Shown here piece after piece: positions 42,966 to 51,804 of a DNA stretch of 64,000 nucleotides. Made by a program: the position numbers and the translations under genes. Every line of letters starts with the position of its first letter. Within the stretch, counting starts at the first letter, position 1. The notes beneath the pieces are model-generated. The model had not been told where the DNA came from and did no database searches. It saw only the letters and a program-made list of their open reading frames with translations. This stretch comes from Spirochaetales bacterium (lineage in GTDB: Bacteria; Spirochaetota; Leptospiria; Leptospirales; Leptonemataceae). Location: positions 31,279 to 95,278 of the forward strand of contig JACKOY010000016.1 in the NCBI GenBank assembly GCA_024233935.1, written 5' to 3'.

Positions 42966-44246
42966 ATGAGCAGCAATAATCCTCTAATTCTGGGCGGAGC
43001 CCAGACCGACTTCGCGCGCAACTGGAGTAAAGAAGGCAAGACCTTCGTCTCCATGATGCGTGAGGTCGTCAACGATGGCCTGGCCGCAGTGGGCCTGGAG
43101 TACGACGAGATCAAGCGGCTGAACGACGAGAACCGCGTCGCGGTTTTCGTCGGGAATTTCGACATGGAACAGTACGCGCAGCAGGGACACCTGGGCGCAT
43201 TTTTGACCGAAGTCCATCCGGCTTTCTACGGGGTTCCCGGAGCGCGCTACGAAGCGGCTTGCGCGTCGGGCTCGGTCGCGCTGGACGCCGCAGGCGCCCA
43301 CATTCGAGCGGGAGACTACGACGTGGCAATCGTGGTGGGCATCGAAGTCATGAAAACCGTTAGCAGCGCCGTGGGCGGAGACTTCCTGGGTACGGCCGCC
43401 TACTACGAAAAAGAAGCCAAAGGCGTGGAGTTCCCTTTTCCGAAACTCTTCGGAAAGCTGGCCGACGTAATCGTGGAACGGGGCCGAAAGGTTGGCGAAG
43501 ACCGCATTATGCAGAGCCTTTCGGAAATTTCCCGCATCAACTACGACAACGGCAAACGCAACCCCCTGGCCCAGACCCGTTCCTGGTTTATGAACGAAGA
43601 GCATGCAAACACACGCGGCGGCGAATACAATATGTCCGTCGGCGGCCGCCTCAGCATTACGGACTGTTCTCAGGTGACCGATGGCGCAGCCTTGCTTGTG
43701 CTGGCCAGTCCCGCGTACGCAAAAGAATTCGCGCGCAAATCCGGTAAGAACCTGAAGCAAATGGCCGTGATCCGAGGTTGGGGACACCGCGTGGCCCCGA
43801 TTCGCTTCACCTCCAAAGTCGAAGAATCGAAAGACAACGACTACATCATCCCCTGGACAAGACAGGCCGTGGTAGATGCCTACAAGCGCGCCGGCACGGA
43901 CATTGACAAAATCGATGTGATCGAAACCCACGACTGTTTCACATCGAGCGAGTACGCCGCCATCTCGGCCTTTGGCATCACAAAACCAGGCGACGAGTAC
44001 CAGGCGATCGAAGACGGCAAGATCGATATCAAAGGCAAAAAGCCGATCAATCCGTCCGGCGGGCTCATTGGCGCCGGACACCCGGTCGGTGCATCGGGCG
44101 TGCGCATGGCCCTGGATATCTACAAGCAGGTCACCGACCAGGCCGGAGAATACCAGGTCGATGGCGCCAAAAACGGACTGATGCTGAATATTGGCGGAAG
44201 CGCAACAACAAGCATGACTTTTGTAATTGGCCAGGCTGACAGTTAG
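42966..44246 (+). CDS. Thiolase family acyltransferase (SCP2-thiolase-like)
   Basis: A 426-residue thiolase. The acyl-accepting Cys is in EAACASGSVAL (about residue 99), and the catalytic His residues are in ETHDCFTSSEY and GAGHPVGASGVR. The usual C-terminal CxG motif is absent (NIGGSATT), as in SCP-x-type and related thiolases. It could cleave 3-oxoacyl-CoA or condense acyl-CoAs; direction and substrate are not evident. Strong promoter and ribosome-binding site. Single gene. Confidence 0.9.
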   Translation: MSSNNPLILGGAQTDFARNWSKEGKTFVSMMREVVNDGLAAVGLEYDEIKRLNDENRVAVFVGNFDMEQYAQQGHLGAFLTEVHPAFYGVPGARYEAACASGSVALDAAGAHIRAGDYDVAIVVGIEVMKTVSSAVGGDFLGTAAYYEKEAKGVEFPFPKLFGKLADVIVERGRKVGEDRIMQSLSEISRINYDNGKRNPLAQTRSWFMNEEHANTRGGEYNMSVGGRLSITDCSQVTDGAALLVLASPAYAKEFARKSGKNLKQMAVIRGWGHRVAPIRFTSKVEESKDNDYIIPWTRQAVVDAYKRAGTDIDKIDVIETHDCFTSSEYAAISAFGITKPGDEYQAIEDGKIDIKGKKPINPSGGLIGAGHPVGASGVRMALDIYKQVTDQAGEYQVDGAKNGLMLNIGGSATTSMTFVIGQADS

Positions 44247-44266
44247 AGTTTGCTCTGTTCGTGAAC

Positions 44267-44292
44267 AAGTCCCGGCCTGGGCGCCGGGACTT
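44267..44292. terminator. Bidirectional hairpin between convergent genes
   Basis: A perfect 10-bp stem AAGTCCCGGC/GCCGGGACTT with a 6-base loop lies between the thiolase stop (44246) and the end of the TetR gene (44304). There is no long T-tract; it probably serves as a shared terminator for the two convergent genes. Confidence 0.6.
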
Positions 44293-44303
44293 GAGCGCCC
44301 CGG

Positions 44304-44882
44304 CTACTCCCGGGGCGGCTTTTCCAGAGCAGCCAGCATGTCGGCTTCCATTTCCGTAAAGTAGCGTCGGTCCCGCGTTATCGCATACAGTTGTGCGTTC
44401 GCCTGATAGGCTTTGATCAATGCCCGGGCCTGATCTTCGGCGTGGGTACGGTTTCCGGACAGGCTTTGGAGATACCCGGCTAGAACATTGTGCCAGGAGT
44501 CCAGAATCGCACGACTCTCCACCGCCCATTGGGGATCTTCGACGGCAAGACCACTCATAAACCGGGCAAGGGGACACCCCAAAAACTCTCCCCGGCGTTC
44601 CTGCTTCTTCAGCAGACTCACCCAGCGATGAACGAAATCCGTTGCATGACTGGCCCGCGCGGTCAGCTTCGTAAGCAACGCCCGAAACGAACGGCCCTGT
44701 TCACGCAGGTATTCCAGGGCCAGGGCGTCCCGCGAAGCGAAGTGACGATAAAAGCTCGCTTTGTGTGTGCCCGAAGCCTCAATCAATTCATTGACCCCTA
44801 CGGCCCCAGGACCCTGGCGATAAAAGAGCTCGCGGGCTGCATCCAGCAGGCGGTCCCGGGGCCCGGCATTCTCTTCGGTCAT
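44304..44882 (-). CDS. TetR family regulator (YxaF/NemR-like)
   Basis: A 192-residue protein with a TetR helix-turn-helix (LLDAARELFYRQG, then IEASGTHKASFYRHFASRDAL) and a ligand domain with GCPLARFMSGLAVEDP, the GC-L block of the YxaF/LmrA/NemR group, regulators of drug or aldehyde/electrophile response. The ATG at 44882 is just left of a palindrome (44900-44917), with a second near the divergent gene, so it likely represses itself and the Zn alcohol dehydrogenase. The frame is open to 44951 but this would include the operators. Confidence 0.88.
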   Translation of the reverse strand: MTEENAGPRDRLLDAARELFYRQGPGAVGVNELIEASGTHKASFYRHFASRDALALEYLREQGRSFRALLTKLTARASHATDFVHRWVSLLKKQERRGEFLGCPLARFMSGLAVEDPQWAVESRAILDSWHNVLAGYLQSLSGNRTHAEDQARALIKAYQANAQLYAITRDRRYFTEMEADMLAALEKPPRE

Positions 44883-44899
44883 TACGATAGGAAAAAGAG

Positions 44900-44917
44900 A
44901 TGGACCATTTGGTCTAT
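44900..44917. promoter_or_regulatory. TetR-type operator, site 1
   Basis: ATGGACCATTTGGTCTAT is a palindrome with half-sites GACCA/TGGTC, 18 bases before the TetR start. The sequence resembles known NemR/YxaF boxes (TAGACC...GGTCTA). It is inferred to bind the adjacent TetR protein. Confidence 0.6.
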
Positions 44918-44942
44918 TCGTTTTCAGGTGCGCGAAGAGCGC

Positions 44943-44960
44943 ATAGACCATCTAGTCTAT
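44943..44960. promoter_or_regulatory. TetR-type operator, site 2
   Basis: ATAGACCATCTAGTCTAT is a second palindrome of the same kind (ATAGAC/GTCTAT), 43 bases from site 1 (start to start) and just upstream of the alcohol dehydrogenase GTG start. The two sites would allow one regulator to control both divergent genes. Confidence 0.65.
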
Positions 44961-44973
44961 GCCGGGAGGGACT

Positions 44974-45996
44974 GTGCGGCAGCTGAACTTCGTCAAAAAA
45001 GGGAAACTTGAATGGCACGACGTGCCGGAGCCGAAGATTACCGGACCCGATCAGGCCCTGGTGCATCCGCTGGCGGTCGCACGTTGTGACCTCGACCTCC
45101 CGGTGCTACGCGGCCAGAGCCTGTTTCGGCCGCCGTTTCCGGTCGGCCATGAGTTTGTGGGTCAGATTGTCGCCACGAGCGAAGACCTGACCGACGCTTT
45201 TTCTGCCGGAGACCGTGTCGTCGTTCCGTTTCAGGTAAGTTGCGGATCGTGCCCGCGCTGCCTCGCCCGGCTCTCGCTTTCTTGCACTACGGTTCCTGCG
45301 GGCGCACACTTCGGACTGGGCCGGCCCGCAAGAGACTACGGTGGCGCCCTCCAGGACGTGGTGCTGGTTCCGTATGCGCGTACAATGTTGGTATCATTCG
45401 ACGATAGCATTGATCCGGTCGCAATTGCCAGCATCAGCGACAATATTACCGAGGCCTGGAAGCTGGCCGGTCAATACTTGAAAGAGCAGGCTGACCGTAA
45501 GGTGCTCGTGATCGGTGGGCTGGCCGCCAGCATTGGCCTCTACACGGCCGGCCTGGCAAAGAGCATGGGCGCGGAGGTTCTGTACGCCGACAGCGATCGC
45601 GGACGTCTGGAGCACGCCGAACGCCTGGGACTGCGCGTGCAGCACTTCGATGCGCTGCCCCGCAGCCTGGGGGAGTTCGACATCGCCGCAGACGCAACGG
45701 GCGACATAGAAGGCTTGCGCACGGCTTTGCGCTCCATAACTCCCTACGGGATTGTGGGAAGTGCTTCCATTTTCTGGACCAACGACGCGCCGATTCCGTA
45801 TCTGGACCTCTACAACAACGGCGCCCGCCTGGACATCGGGCGTGTGCGTTCCAGAGAATGGATTCCCGAAGTCCTGGACGCCATGGAGAAGTATCGCTAT
45901 CGTCCGGAAGATGTCGTGACGCGCGTCGTCGGCCTGGACGATGCTGCCGAAGCCTGGACGACCGAAGAAACGAAGCTCGTTGTACGACTCGAATAG
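44974..45996 (+). CDS. Zinc-dependent alcohol dehydrogenase (MDR superfamily)
   Basis: A 340-residue medium-chain dehydrogenase. Catalytic zinc ligands are Cys in VARCDL and His in VGHEFVG; the structural zinc cysteines are CGSCPRCLARLSLSC. The cofactor domain contains VLVIGGLAASIGLYTAGLAKSMGAEVLYAD with D for NAD-type binding. The GTG at 44974 is preceded by GGGAGG and follows the operator; the ATG at 44959 lies inside the operator and has no ribosome-binding site. It is divergently regulated with the TetR gene. Confidence 0.87.
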   Translation: MRQLNFVKKGKLEWHDVPEPKITGPDQALVHPLAVARCDLDLPVLRGQSLFRPPFPVGHEFVGQIVATSEDLTDAFSAGDRVVVPFQVSCGSCPRCLARLSLSCTTVPAGAHFGLGRPARDYGGALQDVVLVPYARTMLVSFDDSIDPVAIASISDNITEAWKLAGQYLKEQADRKVLVIGGLAASIGLYTAGLAKSMGAEVLYADSDRGRLEHAERLGLRVQHFDALPRSLGEFDIAADATGDIEGLRTALRSITPYGIVGSASIFWTNDAPIPYLDLYNNGARLDIGRVRSREWIPEVLDAMEKYRYRPEDVVTRVVGLDDAAEAWTTEETKLVVRLE

Positions 45997-46068
45997 CGGG
46001 CGCGAGTATTCGCTTTACAGATCCGGACGGCACCGGCGCCCTTCGTCCGTGTTCCGGGCGTAGAAAGC

Positions 46069-46893
46069 ATGGGCAGCCACTCGGATCGAACCCAATTTGA
46101 ACTGCGACTCTATGCCCATCGCGGCGCCAACCGGCACTTCCCGGAAAATACGCTGCCTGCCTTCCGCCGGGCGCTGGAACTGGGTGCAACACACCTGGAA
46201 ATGGACGTACATCGCACCCGGGACGGTGTGATCGTGGTAGCTCACGATGCGACCGGCCAGCGCATGTGCGGCGTCGAGAAGGCCATTCGAGATTGCGAAC
46301 TCGCGATCGTACAATCCTGGGACGCGGGTTATAACTTTCGCGATCGGGAAGGAAACCTCAGCCTGCGGGGGCGAGGCCACAAAATCCCCACCCTGAGAGC
46401 CGTCATTGAAAGCTTTCCCCGGACGCCACTCAATATCGATGTAAAAGAGCACGATCCCGAGGTCCTGAAGCAGGTGATCGGAATCATCGAGGAACTGGAA
46501 GCCCATCCGCGCACCCTGATATCGAGCTTTGATCCGGGACTGGTGCGCTTGCTGCACAAACTGGGATACCGGGGACCCATTGGCGTTTCCCGACACGATC
46601 TGGCGCGTCTGCTTTTGATTCCGGCCTGGATGTTGCCACGCTCCTGGATTTTGGGGGGCGCACTTCAGATTCCTCGCAAATGGAAGCGTTATTATTTTGA
46701 CACGGCCCCTTTCATGCGTAAGGCCCACGCCTACGGCATCAGACTGGACTACTGGGTTGTAAATGAACCGGGCGCGGCCCGGGAGCTACTGGAGCGGGGC
46801 GCCGACGGCATCATGACGGACGAGCCGCAACTGCTCCGGCCGGTGTTTGAGGACTTCTCCCGAAAAAGTGGACGACAAATCGCGGGTGGCTGA
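46069..46893 (+). CDS. Glycerophosphodiester phosphodiesterase
   Basis: A 274-residue GDPD-family TIM barrel. The catalytic HRGA...PENT motif is AHRGANRHFPENTLPAF, with metal ligands in LEMDVHRTRDGVIVVAHD and the second-half LNIDVKEHD. It hydrolyses glycerophosphodiesters to sn-glycerol-3-phosphate and the head-group alcohol (ethanolamine, choline, glycerol). No signal peptide, so it acts in the cytoplasm. It is 65 bases before the glutamine synthetase-like gene, which could use ethanolamine as substrate. Confidence 0.92.
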   Translation: MGSHSDRTQFELRLYAHRGANRHFPENTLPAFRRALELGATHLEMDVHRTRDGVIVVAHDATGQRMCGVEKAIRDCELAIVQSWDAGYNFRDREGNLSLRGRGHKIPTLRAVIESFPRTPLNIDVKEHDPEVLKQVIGIIEELEAHPRTLISSFDPGLVRLLHKLGYRGPIGVSRHDLARLLLIPAWMLPRSWILGGALQIPRKWKRYYFDTAPFMRKAHAYGIRLDYWVVNEPGAARELLERGADGIMTDEPQLLRPVFEDFSRKSGRQIAGG

Positions 46894-46958
46894 GCTCCTC
46901 TTGCCTCGAACCGTTGTGCGCAAAGCAGGAAACGACCGGTCGATTCAGGAGAGTACCC

Positions 46959-48326
46959 ATGGCCCACGACAAAGACAGCATCATTCAGGCAGTTCGGGAA
47001 TCGGGCCACCGCAAGATCAAAGTCGCCATAGTCGACATTGATGGAATTCTGCGTGGTAAGTACATCCACATCGATAAGTTCCTCAGCGCTGTCGAAGGTG
47101 GGTTCGGCTTTTGCAACGTGGTGTTCGGCTGGGATGCGGCCGACGTTTGCTACGACAATGTGCGCTACACCGGCTGGCATACCGGCTATCCCGATGCGAA
47201 GGTTGAACTCGATCTGAGTACCTACCGCAAGATTCCGTGGGATGCAGAAACGCCCTTTTTTCTCGGCCACTTCCTTGCAGACAATGGAGACCCGCTCGCA
47301 GTTTGCCCCCGACAGTTGCTGCGTCGTATCATAGCCCGGGCAGCGGACATGGCGTTTTTTCCGATGATGGGCGTGGAGCTGGAGTTCTTCAACTTCAGTG
47401 AGACGCCGGACACCTTGCAGGAGAAGGGCTTCCGCAACCTGCAATCTCTGACCCCTGGCATGTTCGGTTACTCGCTTCTGCGCTCCACCTACAACCAGCC
47501 CTACTTCTCTTCGATTATGGACGAACTGGCCGAATTCGACGTCCCGCTCGAAGGGCTGCATACCGAAACCGGTCCGGGCGTTTTCGAGGCCGCCATCGGA
47601 GTGGCCGACGCGCTGGAAGCGGCCGACCGCGCCGTGCTCTTTAAGTCGGGAGTCAAAGAGATCGCCTATCGCTTTGACGTAATACCGAGTTTTATGGCCC
47701 GCTGGAATACGGAACTGCCTGGTTGCAGCGGCCACGTGCATCAGAGCCTCTGGGACGCTGAGCGCAAACAGAACGTGTTCTACGACTCTTCGAAGGAACA
47801 CAACATGTCCGACGTCTTTCGCAGCTACGTAGCCGGCCTTATGCACTGCCTTCCGCACATCCTTCCGATGCTCGCACCCACGGTGAATAGCTACAAGCGA
47901 CTGGTTGAGGGATTCTGGGCGCCAACCACAATGACGTGGGGCATCGACAACCGGACTACGGCCTTTCGCGTGATACCGGGCAGCTCAAAGAGTACACGCC
48001 TGGAAGGACGCATCGGCGGGGCGGACATCAATCCGTACCTGGCAATCGCGGCTTATCTGGCCGCAGGCCTTTACGGAATCGAAAAGGGGCTCAAGCTCAA
48101 TCAGCCGCCCCATGTCGGCAACGCCTACCAGGTTGGAGAGGAGACCGTTCGGCTTGCCAACAATCTGCACGACGCGGCACGCATTATGGGCGAATCCAGT
48201 GTTTCCCGGGAACTATTCGGAGACGAGTTCGTAGACCACTTCGTTAAGACCAGGCAGTGGGAGTGGCGCCAGTACCAGCAGGCCGTAACAGATTGGGAAA
48301 TGAAGCGCTACTTTGAAATTATCTAA
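46959..48326 (+). CDS. Glutamine synthetase-like gamma-glutamyl-amine ligase
   Basis: A 455-residue member of the glutamine synthetase superfamily, type PuuA/GlnA3/GlnA4-like. It has the metal and substrate motifs GVELEFFNF (E), TGPGVFEAAIG (E), GHVHQSLWD (H), DNRTTAFRVIPGS (R) and RIGGADINPYLAIAA. It should ligate glutamate to an amine using ATP. GlnA proper would normally have the adenylylation loop; none is evident. Ribosome-binding site AGGAGA, six bases before the ATG at 46959. The following genes (alcohol dehydrogenase, amidotransferase, aldehyde dehydrogenase) suggest an amino alcohol substrate. Confidence 0.87.
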   Translation: MAHDKDSIIQAVRESGHRKIKVAIVDIDGILRGKYIHIDKFLSAVEGGFGFCNVVFGWDAADVCYDNVRYTGWHTGYPDAKVELDLSTYRKIPWDAETPFFLGHFLADNGDPLAVCPRQLLRRIIARAADMAFFPMMGVELEFFNFSETPDTLQEKGFRNLQSLTPGMFGYSLLRSTYNQPYFSSIMDELAEFDVPLEGLHTETGPGVFEAAIGVADALEAADRAVLFKSGVKEIAYRFDVIPSFMARWNTELPGCSGHVHQSLWDAERKQNVFYDSSKEHNMSDVFRSYVAGLMHCLPHILPMLAPTVNSYKRLVEGFWAPTTMTWGIDNRTTAFRVIPGSSKSTRLEGRIGGADINPYLAIAAYLAAGLYGIEKGLKLNQPPHVGNAYQVGEETVRLANNLHDAARIMGESSVSRELFGDEFVDHFVKTRQWEWRQYQQAVTDWEMKRYFEII

Positions 48327-48402
48327 AGACCCGGAAAAAGCCTGCGCGATTTAGGGCTCCGGCAAAAATCGGCGCACAGGTCCCCTTCGTCGGTGCGCGA
48401 GA

Positions 48403-49572
48403 ATGTCCATTTCAGAATATAGTTTTCCTACCCGCATCCTCTTCGGCGCCGGATCGCGCCAGCGACTGGGCGCAATAGTCAAGGAGCAGGGCTTCTCCAG
48501 ACCTTTGCTGGTGACAGACAGCGGCCTGGCGGCTTTGCCAATCCCCGCTGAAATTGCCGCAATCCTTGCTTCTGAAAAAGCGCAAACGAAGGTCTTTTCA
48601 GGAATCGCCGGCAATCCGGTGGAGTCTCAGGTCGTCCAGGGTGTGGCGGACTATCGCGCGCACGAAGCGGACTGCATTGTGGCTCTGGGTGGAGGCGCGC
48701 CCCTCGACGTTGCCAAGGCGATTGCGGTTCTGGTCAATCACCCGGGCGGCCTGTTCGAATACGAAGACCGGGCGGATGCCAAACCAATTGATGCAGTTCT
48801 GCCCGTGATCTTCGCGATTCCTACGACTGCCGGCACCGGTAGCGAAGTCGGTCGTAGCGCGGTCATTTCCGAAGATGATACGCACATTAAGCGCATAGTA
48901 TTTTCGCCGCGTCTCATGCCCCGCGTCGTATTTGCCGATCCCGAATTGCTGCTGGGCCTGCCCCCTTCCATGACGGCGGCCACCGGCATGGACGCACTCA
49001 CGCACCTGATTGAGTCGCGGCTGGCCCGCGGCCATCAGCCGCTGTGTGACGGCATTGCCATGGAAGGTCTGCGTCTGGCTGCGGGTTCGCTCCGTCTTTG
49101 TTATGATTTCGCGAAAGCGGGCGCCGGAGCGACGCCGGAGCACGTCAGCGCCCGCGGTATGATGCTCAACGCCTCCATGATGGGCGCGGTTGCCTTTCAG
49201 AAAGGCCTCGGCGTGACACACTCCTTAGCGCACTCACTTTCGACCGTGCTGGATTTACACCACGGCCTCGCAAACGCAATCATGCTGCCGTACGCCATGC
49301 GCTTCAATTTGGAGACCTGCGCCCGGGAACTGGGTTTGATGAGCCAGGTGCTGGGGCTTAATGGCGGTAATGCGAAGGCCTTTCTGGCCTGGCTGGAAGA
49401 CCTCCGCGCCGCCATCGAGATACCCGCGGGCCTGAAGTCTTACAGCATAAATTCGCAACAGTTGGATCGCCTTGTACAATTTGCGTTTGCGGACGGTTGC
49501 CATCAACTGAACCCGCGTCCCTGTACGGCTGACGATATGCGATCTTTGTTTGAGCAGGCGCTGGAGACCTGA
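48403..49572 (+). CDS. Iron-type alcohol dehydrogenase
   Basis: A 389-residue Fe-ADH family (group III) enzyme. The NAD-binding GGGAPLDVAKA is at about residue 93, and metal ligands lie in the blocks TGMDALTHLIE, GVTHSLAHSLS and LDLHHGLANA. TAGTGSEV is the family motif. It oxidises a primary alcohol or reduces an aldehyde. It stands 76 bases downstream of the glutamine synthetase-like gene and 4 bases upstream of the amidotransferase gene, so it is part of the gamma-glutamyl pathway unit. Confidence 0.93.
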   Translation: MSISEYSFPTRILFGAGSRQRLGAIVKEQGFSRPLLVTDSGLAALPIPAEIAAILASEKAQTKVFSGIAGNPVESQVVQGVADYRAHEADCIVALGGGAPLDVAKAIAVLVNHPGGLFEYEDRADAKPIDAVLPVIFAIPTTAGTGSEVGRSAVISEDDTHIKRIVFSPRLMPRVVFADPELLLGLPPSMTAATGMDALTHLIESRLARGHQPLCDGIAMEGLRLAAGSLRLCYDFAKAGAGATPEHVSARGMMLNASMMGAVAFQKGLGVTHSLAHSLSTVLDLHHGLANAIMLPYAMRFNLETCARELGLMSQVLGLNGGNAKAFLAWLEDLRAAIEIPAGLKSYSINSQQLDRLVQFAFADGCHQLNPRPCTADDMRSLFEQALET

Positions 49573-49576
49573 AGCA

Positions 49577-50401
49577 GTGAGCTCTCGTATTCCGCGCATT
49601 GGCCTTTCGGCCTGCCTCATGCATCCCGATTTTGAGCGCGATTTATTCAAGGGTAAGCGCCTGCTGTACGCCGAAGAATCGATGGTTCATTGGGTCCTGG
49701 AATCCGGGTGCATGCCGGTCCTTCTGCCCACCTGGCAGGCTGCGCATCGGTTCGGGGCCGAGGAGATCGTTAAACATGTCGACGGACTCCTCCTGCAGGG
49801 CGGCGCCGACGTTGCGCCGGAAAGCTATGGTTCCACTGCCCGCCGCCCCGCCTGGGCGGGCGATATACACCGGGACGCCTATGAAACGGAGCTGATTGTG
49901 GCCGCGCTGCGTCAGGATCGCCCCATCCTGGGCGTCTGCCGGGGCCTGCAGATACTGAATGTTGCTTTTGGAGGCACACTGTTTCAGGACGTATCCGAGG
50001 AGGTTCCGGGAAGCCTGGTACATCGTAACCCGGTCCTCTATGATCAGAACCGCCACGCAATCCGCCTGGAAGAAGGGAGCGGACTGCAGGCCCTCTATCC
50101 GGGTTCGAGGGAGGTTACGGTCAACAGCGTGCACCACCAGGCCGTCCGCGACGCAGCGCAGGGTTTTCAGATCGAAGCTACATCAACCGCCGACGGAGTG
50201 ATCGAGGCGATGCGACTTGTGGACCCCCGTGCGGCGGAACGCCTGACCCGGCAGCAGACGAATGTGCTGCCCTACGTGGTCGGAGTGCAGTGGCACCCTG
50301 AGTTCCAGAGCCCGGAAGACCACGATCTTCTGGATCGGGGGCCGCTTCTGGACAGCTTCATCGCCGCCGTCCAGAAACGCATGGGTATCGAATCCGCTTG
50401 A
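49577..50401 (+). CDS. PuuD-like gamma-glutamyl amide hydrolase (class I amidotransferase)
   Basis: A 274-residue GATase1-fold enzyme (peptidase C26). Nucleophile Cys is in LGVCRGLQILNVAFGG, catalytic His and Glu in GVQWHPEFQ. It is the type of gamma-glutamyl-gamma-aminobutyrate hydrolase, which frees glutamate from gamma-glutamyl amides. Start GTG at 49577, 4 bases after the alcohol dehydrogenase stop; the frame continues to a TTG at 49550 but that part overlaps it. Glutamate released here would be recycled. Confidence 0.9.
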   Translation: MSSRIPRIGLSACLMHPDFERDLFKGKRLLYAEESMVHWVLESGCMPVLLPTWQAAHRFGAEEIVKHVDGLLLQGGADVAPESYGSTARRPAWAGDIHRDAYETELIVAALRQDRPILGVCRGLQILNVAFGGTLFQDVSEEVPGSLVHRNPVLYDQNRHAIRLEEGSGLQALYPGSREVTVNSVHHQAVRDAAQGFQIEATSTADGVIEAMRLVDPRAAERLTRQQTNVLPYVVGVQWHPEFQSPEDHDLLDRGPLLDSFIAAVQKRMGIESA

Positions 50402-50432
50402 AGTTATCGGGCCTGCAACCGGAGTTTACCGA

Positions 50433-51803
50433 ATGCTTCTGACAATCACCAACCCGGCCAACGACGAAATCATCACGGAACTCGAAACCGATGATCACGT
50501 CTCCATCATTGAGAAATTCAATCGCTCTATGTCGGCGCAATTGGGCTGGGCCCGGTCGGCACCCGAAAAACGCGAACGCGCAATCCGTCGTTTTTCAGAC
50601 CGATTGGCCGAACGCCAGGAGCTTCTGGCCCGCACGCTGACCGAGGAAACGGGAAAGCCCATTACGCAATCCCGACGGGAAATCGCCGCAACACGCGATC
50701 GCATTCACTTCTTCCTGGACCACTACAAAGCACTGCTGGAACCGGAGTCCGTGTGGAGTGAAGGCGACATGGTAGAGCGCATTAGCTACGATCCTTTGGG
50801 CGTTGTCGCCAATATATCTGCGTGGAACTATCCGTACTTCGTCGGCTCCAATGTATTTGTCCCTGCGTTGCTGACCGGCAACACCGTTCTGTACAAACCT
50901 TCCGAGTACGCGTCGTTGACCGGGCTTTCGATAGCGGAGCTGCTCTACGACAGCGGATTCTCCGATGAGGTCTTTACGCCCATTCTGGGCGGAGCGTTTG
51001 CCGGGCAGGAATTGCTGAAGTGGCCAGTTCAGGGAGTCTTCTTTACGGGCTCCTACAAGACGGGTCGACAGATTGCCGACATCTGTGGACGCAGGTTCAT
51101 TCCGCTTCAGGTGGAACTGGGGGGCAAAGACCCGGTATACGTCGCGGATGACGTCGACGTGGCCGTGGCCGCGGCCTCGGTTGCCGACGGCGCTTTTTAC
51201 AACAACGGTCAGAGTTGTTGTTCCGTCGAACGGATCTATGTTCACGAAAACATATACGACGCCTTCCTCGAGACCTTCCTCGACACGGTTCGCGCCTTCA
51301 AGATCGGAGACCCGATGAATGAAGAAACCTATCTGGGCCCGCTGACGCGCAAGAGCCAGATCGCCGTTCTGGAAACTCAGGTCAAGGGTGCGCTCGACGG
51401 TGGCGCACGACTGTTACATGGTGGGAAGCCAATCGTTCGACCGGGCAACTACTTCGAACCGACTGTGCTGATCAATGTCGATCACACGATGGAAGTGATG
51501 ACTGAAGAGAGTTTTGGACCCATCATTGGAATAATGAAAGTCAGGAGCGACCGCGAAGCCACGTCACTCATGAACGACACGCGCTACGGCCTGACCGCCG
51601 GGGTCTATTCGAAGGATCAGGAACGCGCGGAATTAATACTGCGGGATGTAGTCAGCGGTTCCGCCTATTGGAACTGTTGCGACCGCGTCAGCGCCCGGTT
51701 GCCCTGGTCGGGACGGCGCGACTCGGGTGTTGGTGTGACACTCGGTAAAGAAGGCATTCGGGCCTTCCAGCGTTCCCGGGCCTGGCATCTGCGCCGGGCG
51801 TGA
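50433..51803 (+). CDS. Aldehyde dehydrogenase (NAD-dependent)
   Basis: A 456-residue ALDH. The catalytic Glu is in ELGGKDP and the Cys in NNGQSCCSVERIYV; the cofactor-binding GSYKTGR and the C-terminal EESFGPIIGI are present. It oxidises an aldehyde to the acid. GGAG lies eight bases before the ATG at 50433, 31 bases after the amidotransferase gene; the frame starting at 50262 overlaps that gene. Last in the block; with the alcohol dehydrogenase it makes a two-step alcohol-to-acid oxidation. Confidence 0.93.
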   Translation: MLLTITNPANDEIITELETDDHVSIIEKFNRSMSAQLGWARSAPEKRERAIRRFSDRLAERQELLARTLTEETGKPITQSRREIAATRDRIHFFLDHYKALLEPESVWSEGDMVERISYDPLGVVANISAWNYPYFVGSNVFVPALLTGNTVLYKPSEYASLTGLSIAELLYDSGFSDEVFTPILGGAFAGQELLKWPVQGVFFTGSYKTGRQIADICGRRFIPLQVELGGKDPVYVADDVDVAVAAASVADGAFYNNGQSCCSVERIYVHENIYDAFLETFLDTVRAFKIGDPMNEETYLGPLTRKSQIAVLETQVKGALDGGARLLHGGKPIVRPGNYFEPTVLINVDHTMEVMTEESFGPIIGIMKVRSDREATSLMNDTRYGLTAGVYSKDQERAELILRDVVSGSAYWNCCDRVSARLPWSGRRDSGVGVTLGKEGIRAFQRSRAWHLRRA

Positions 51804-51804
51804 T

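Noticed and set aside
42984..44081. 365-residue minus-strand frame opposite the thiolase
   Set aside because: The thiolase has all its motifs; the opposite frame is an antisense shadow with His/Val/Phe-rich composition.
46749..47858. 369-residue minus-strand frame opposite the GS-like ligase
   Set aside because: Antisense of a gene with clear motifs; no family resemblance.
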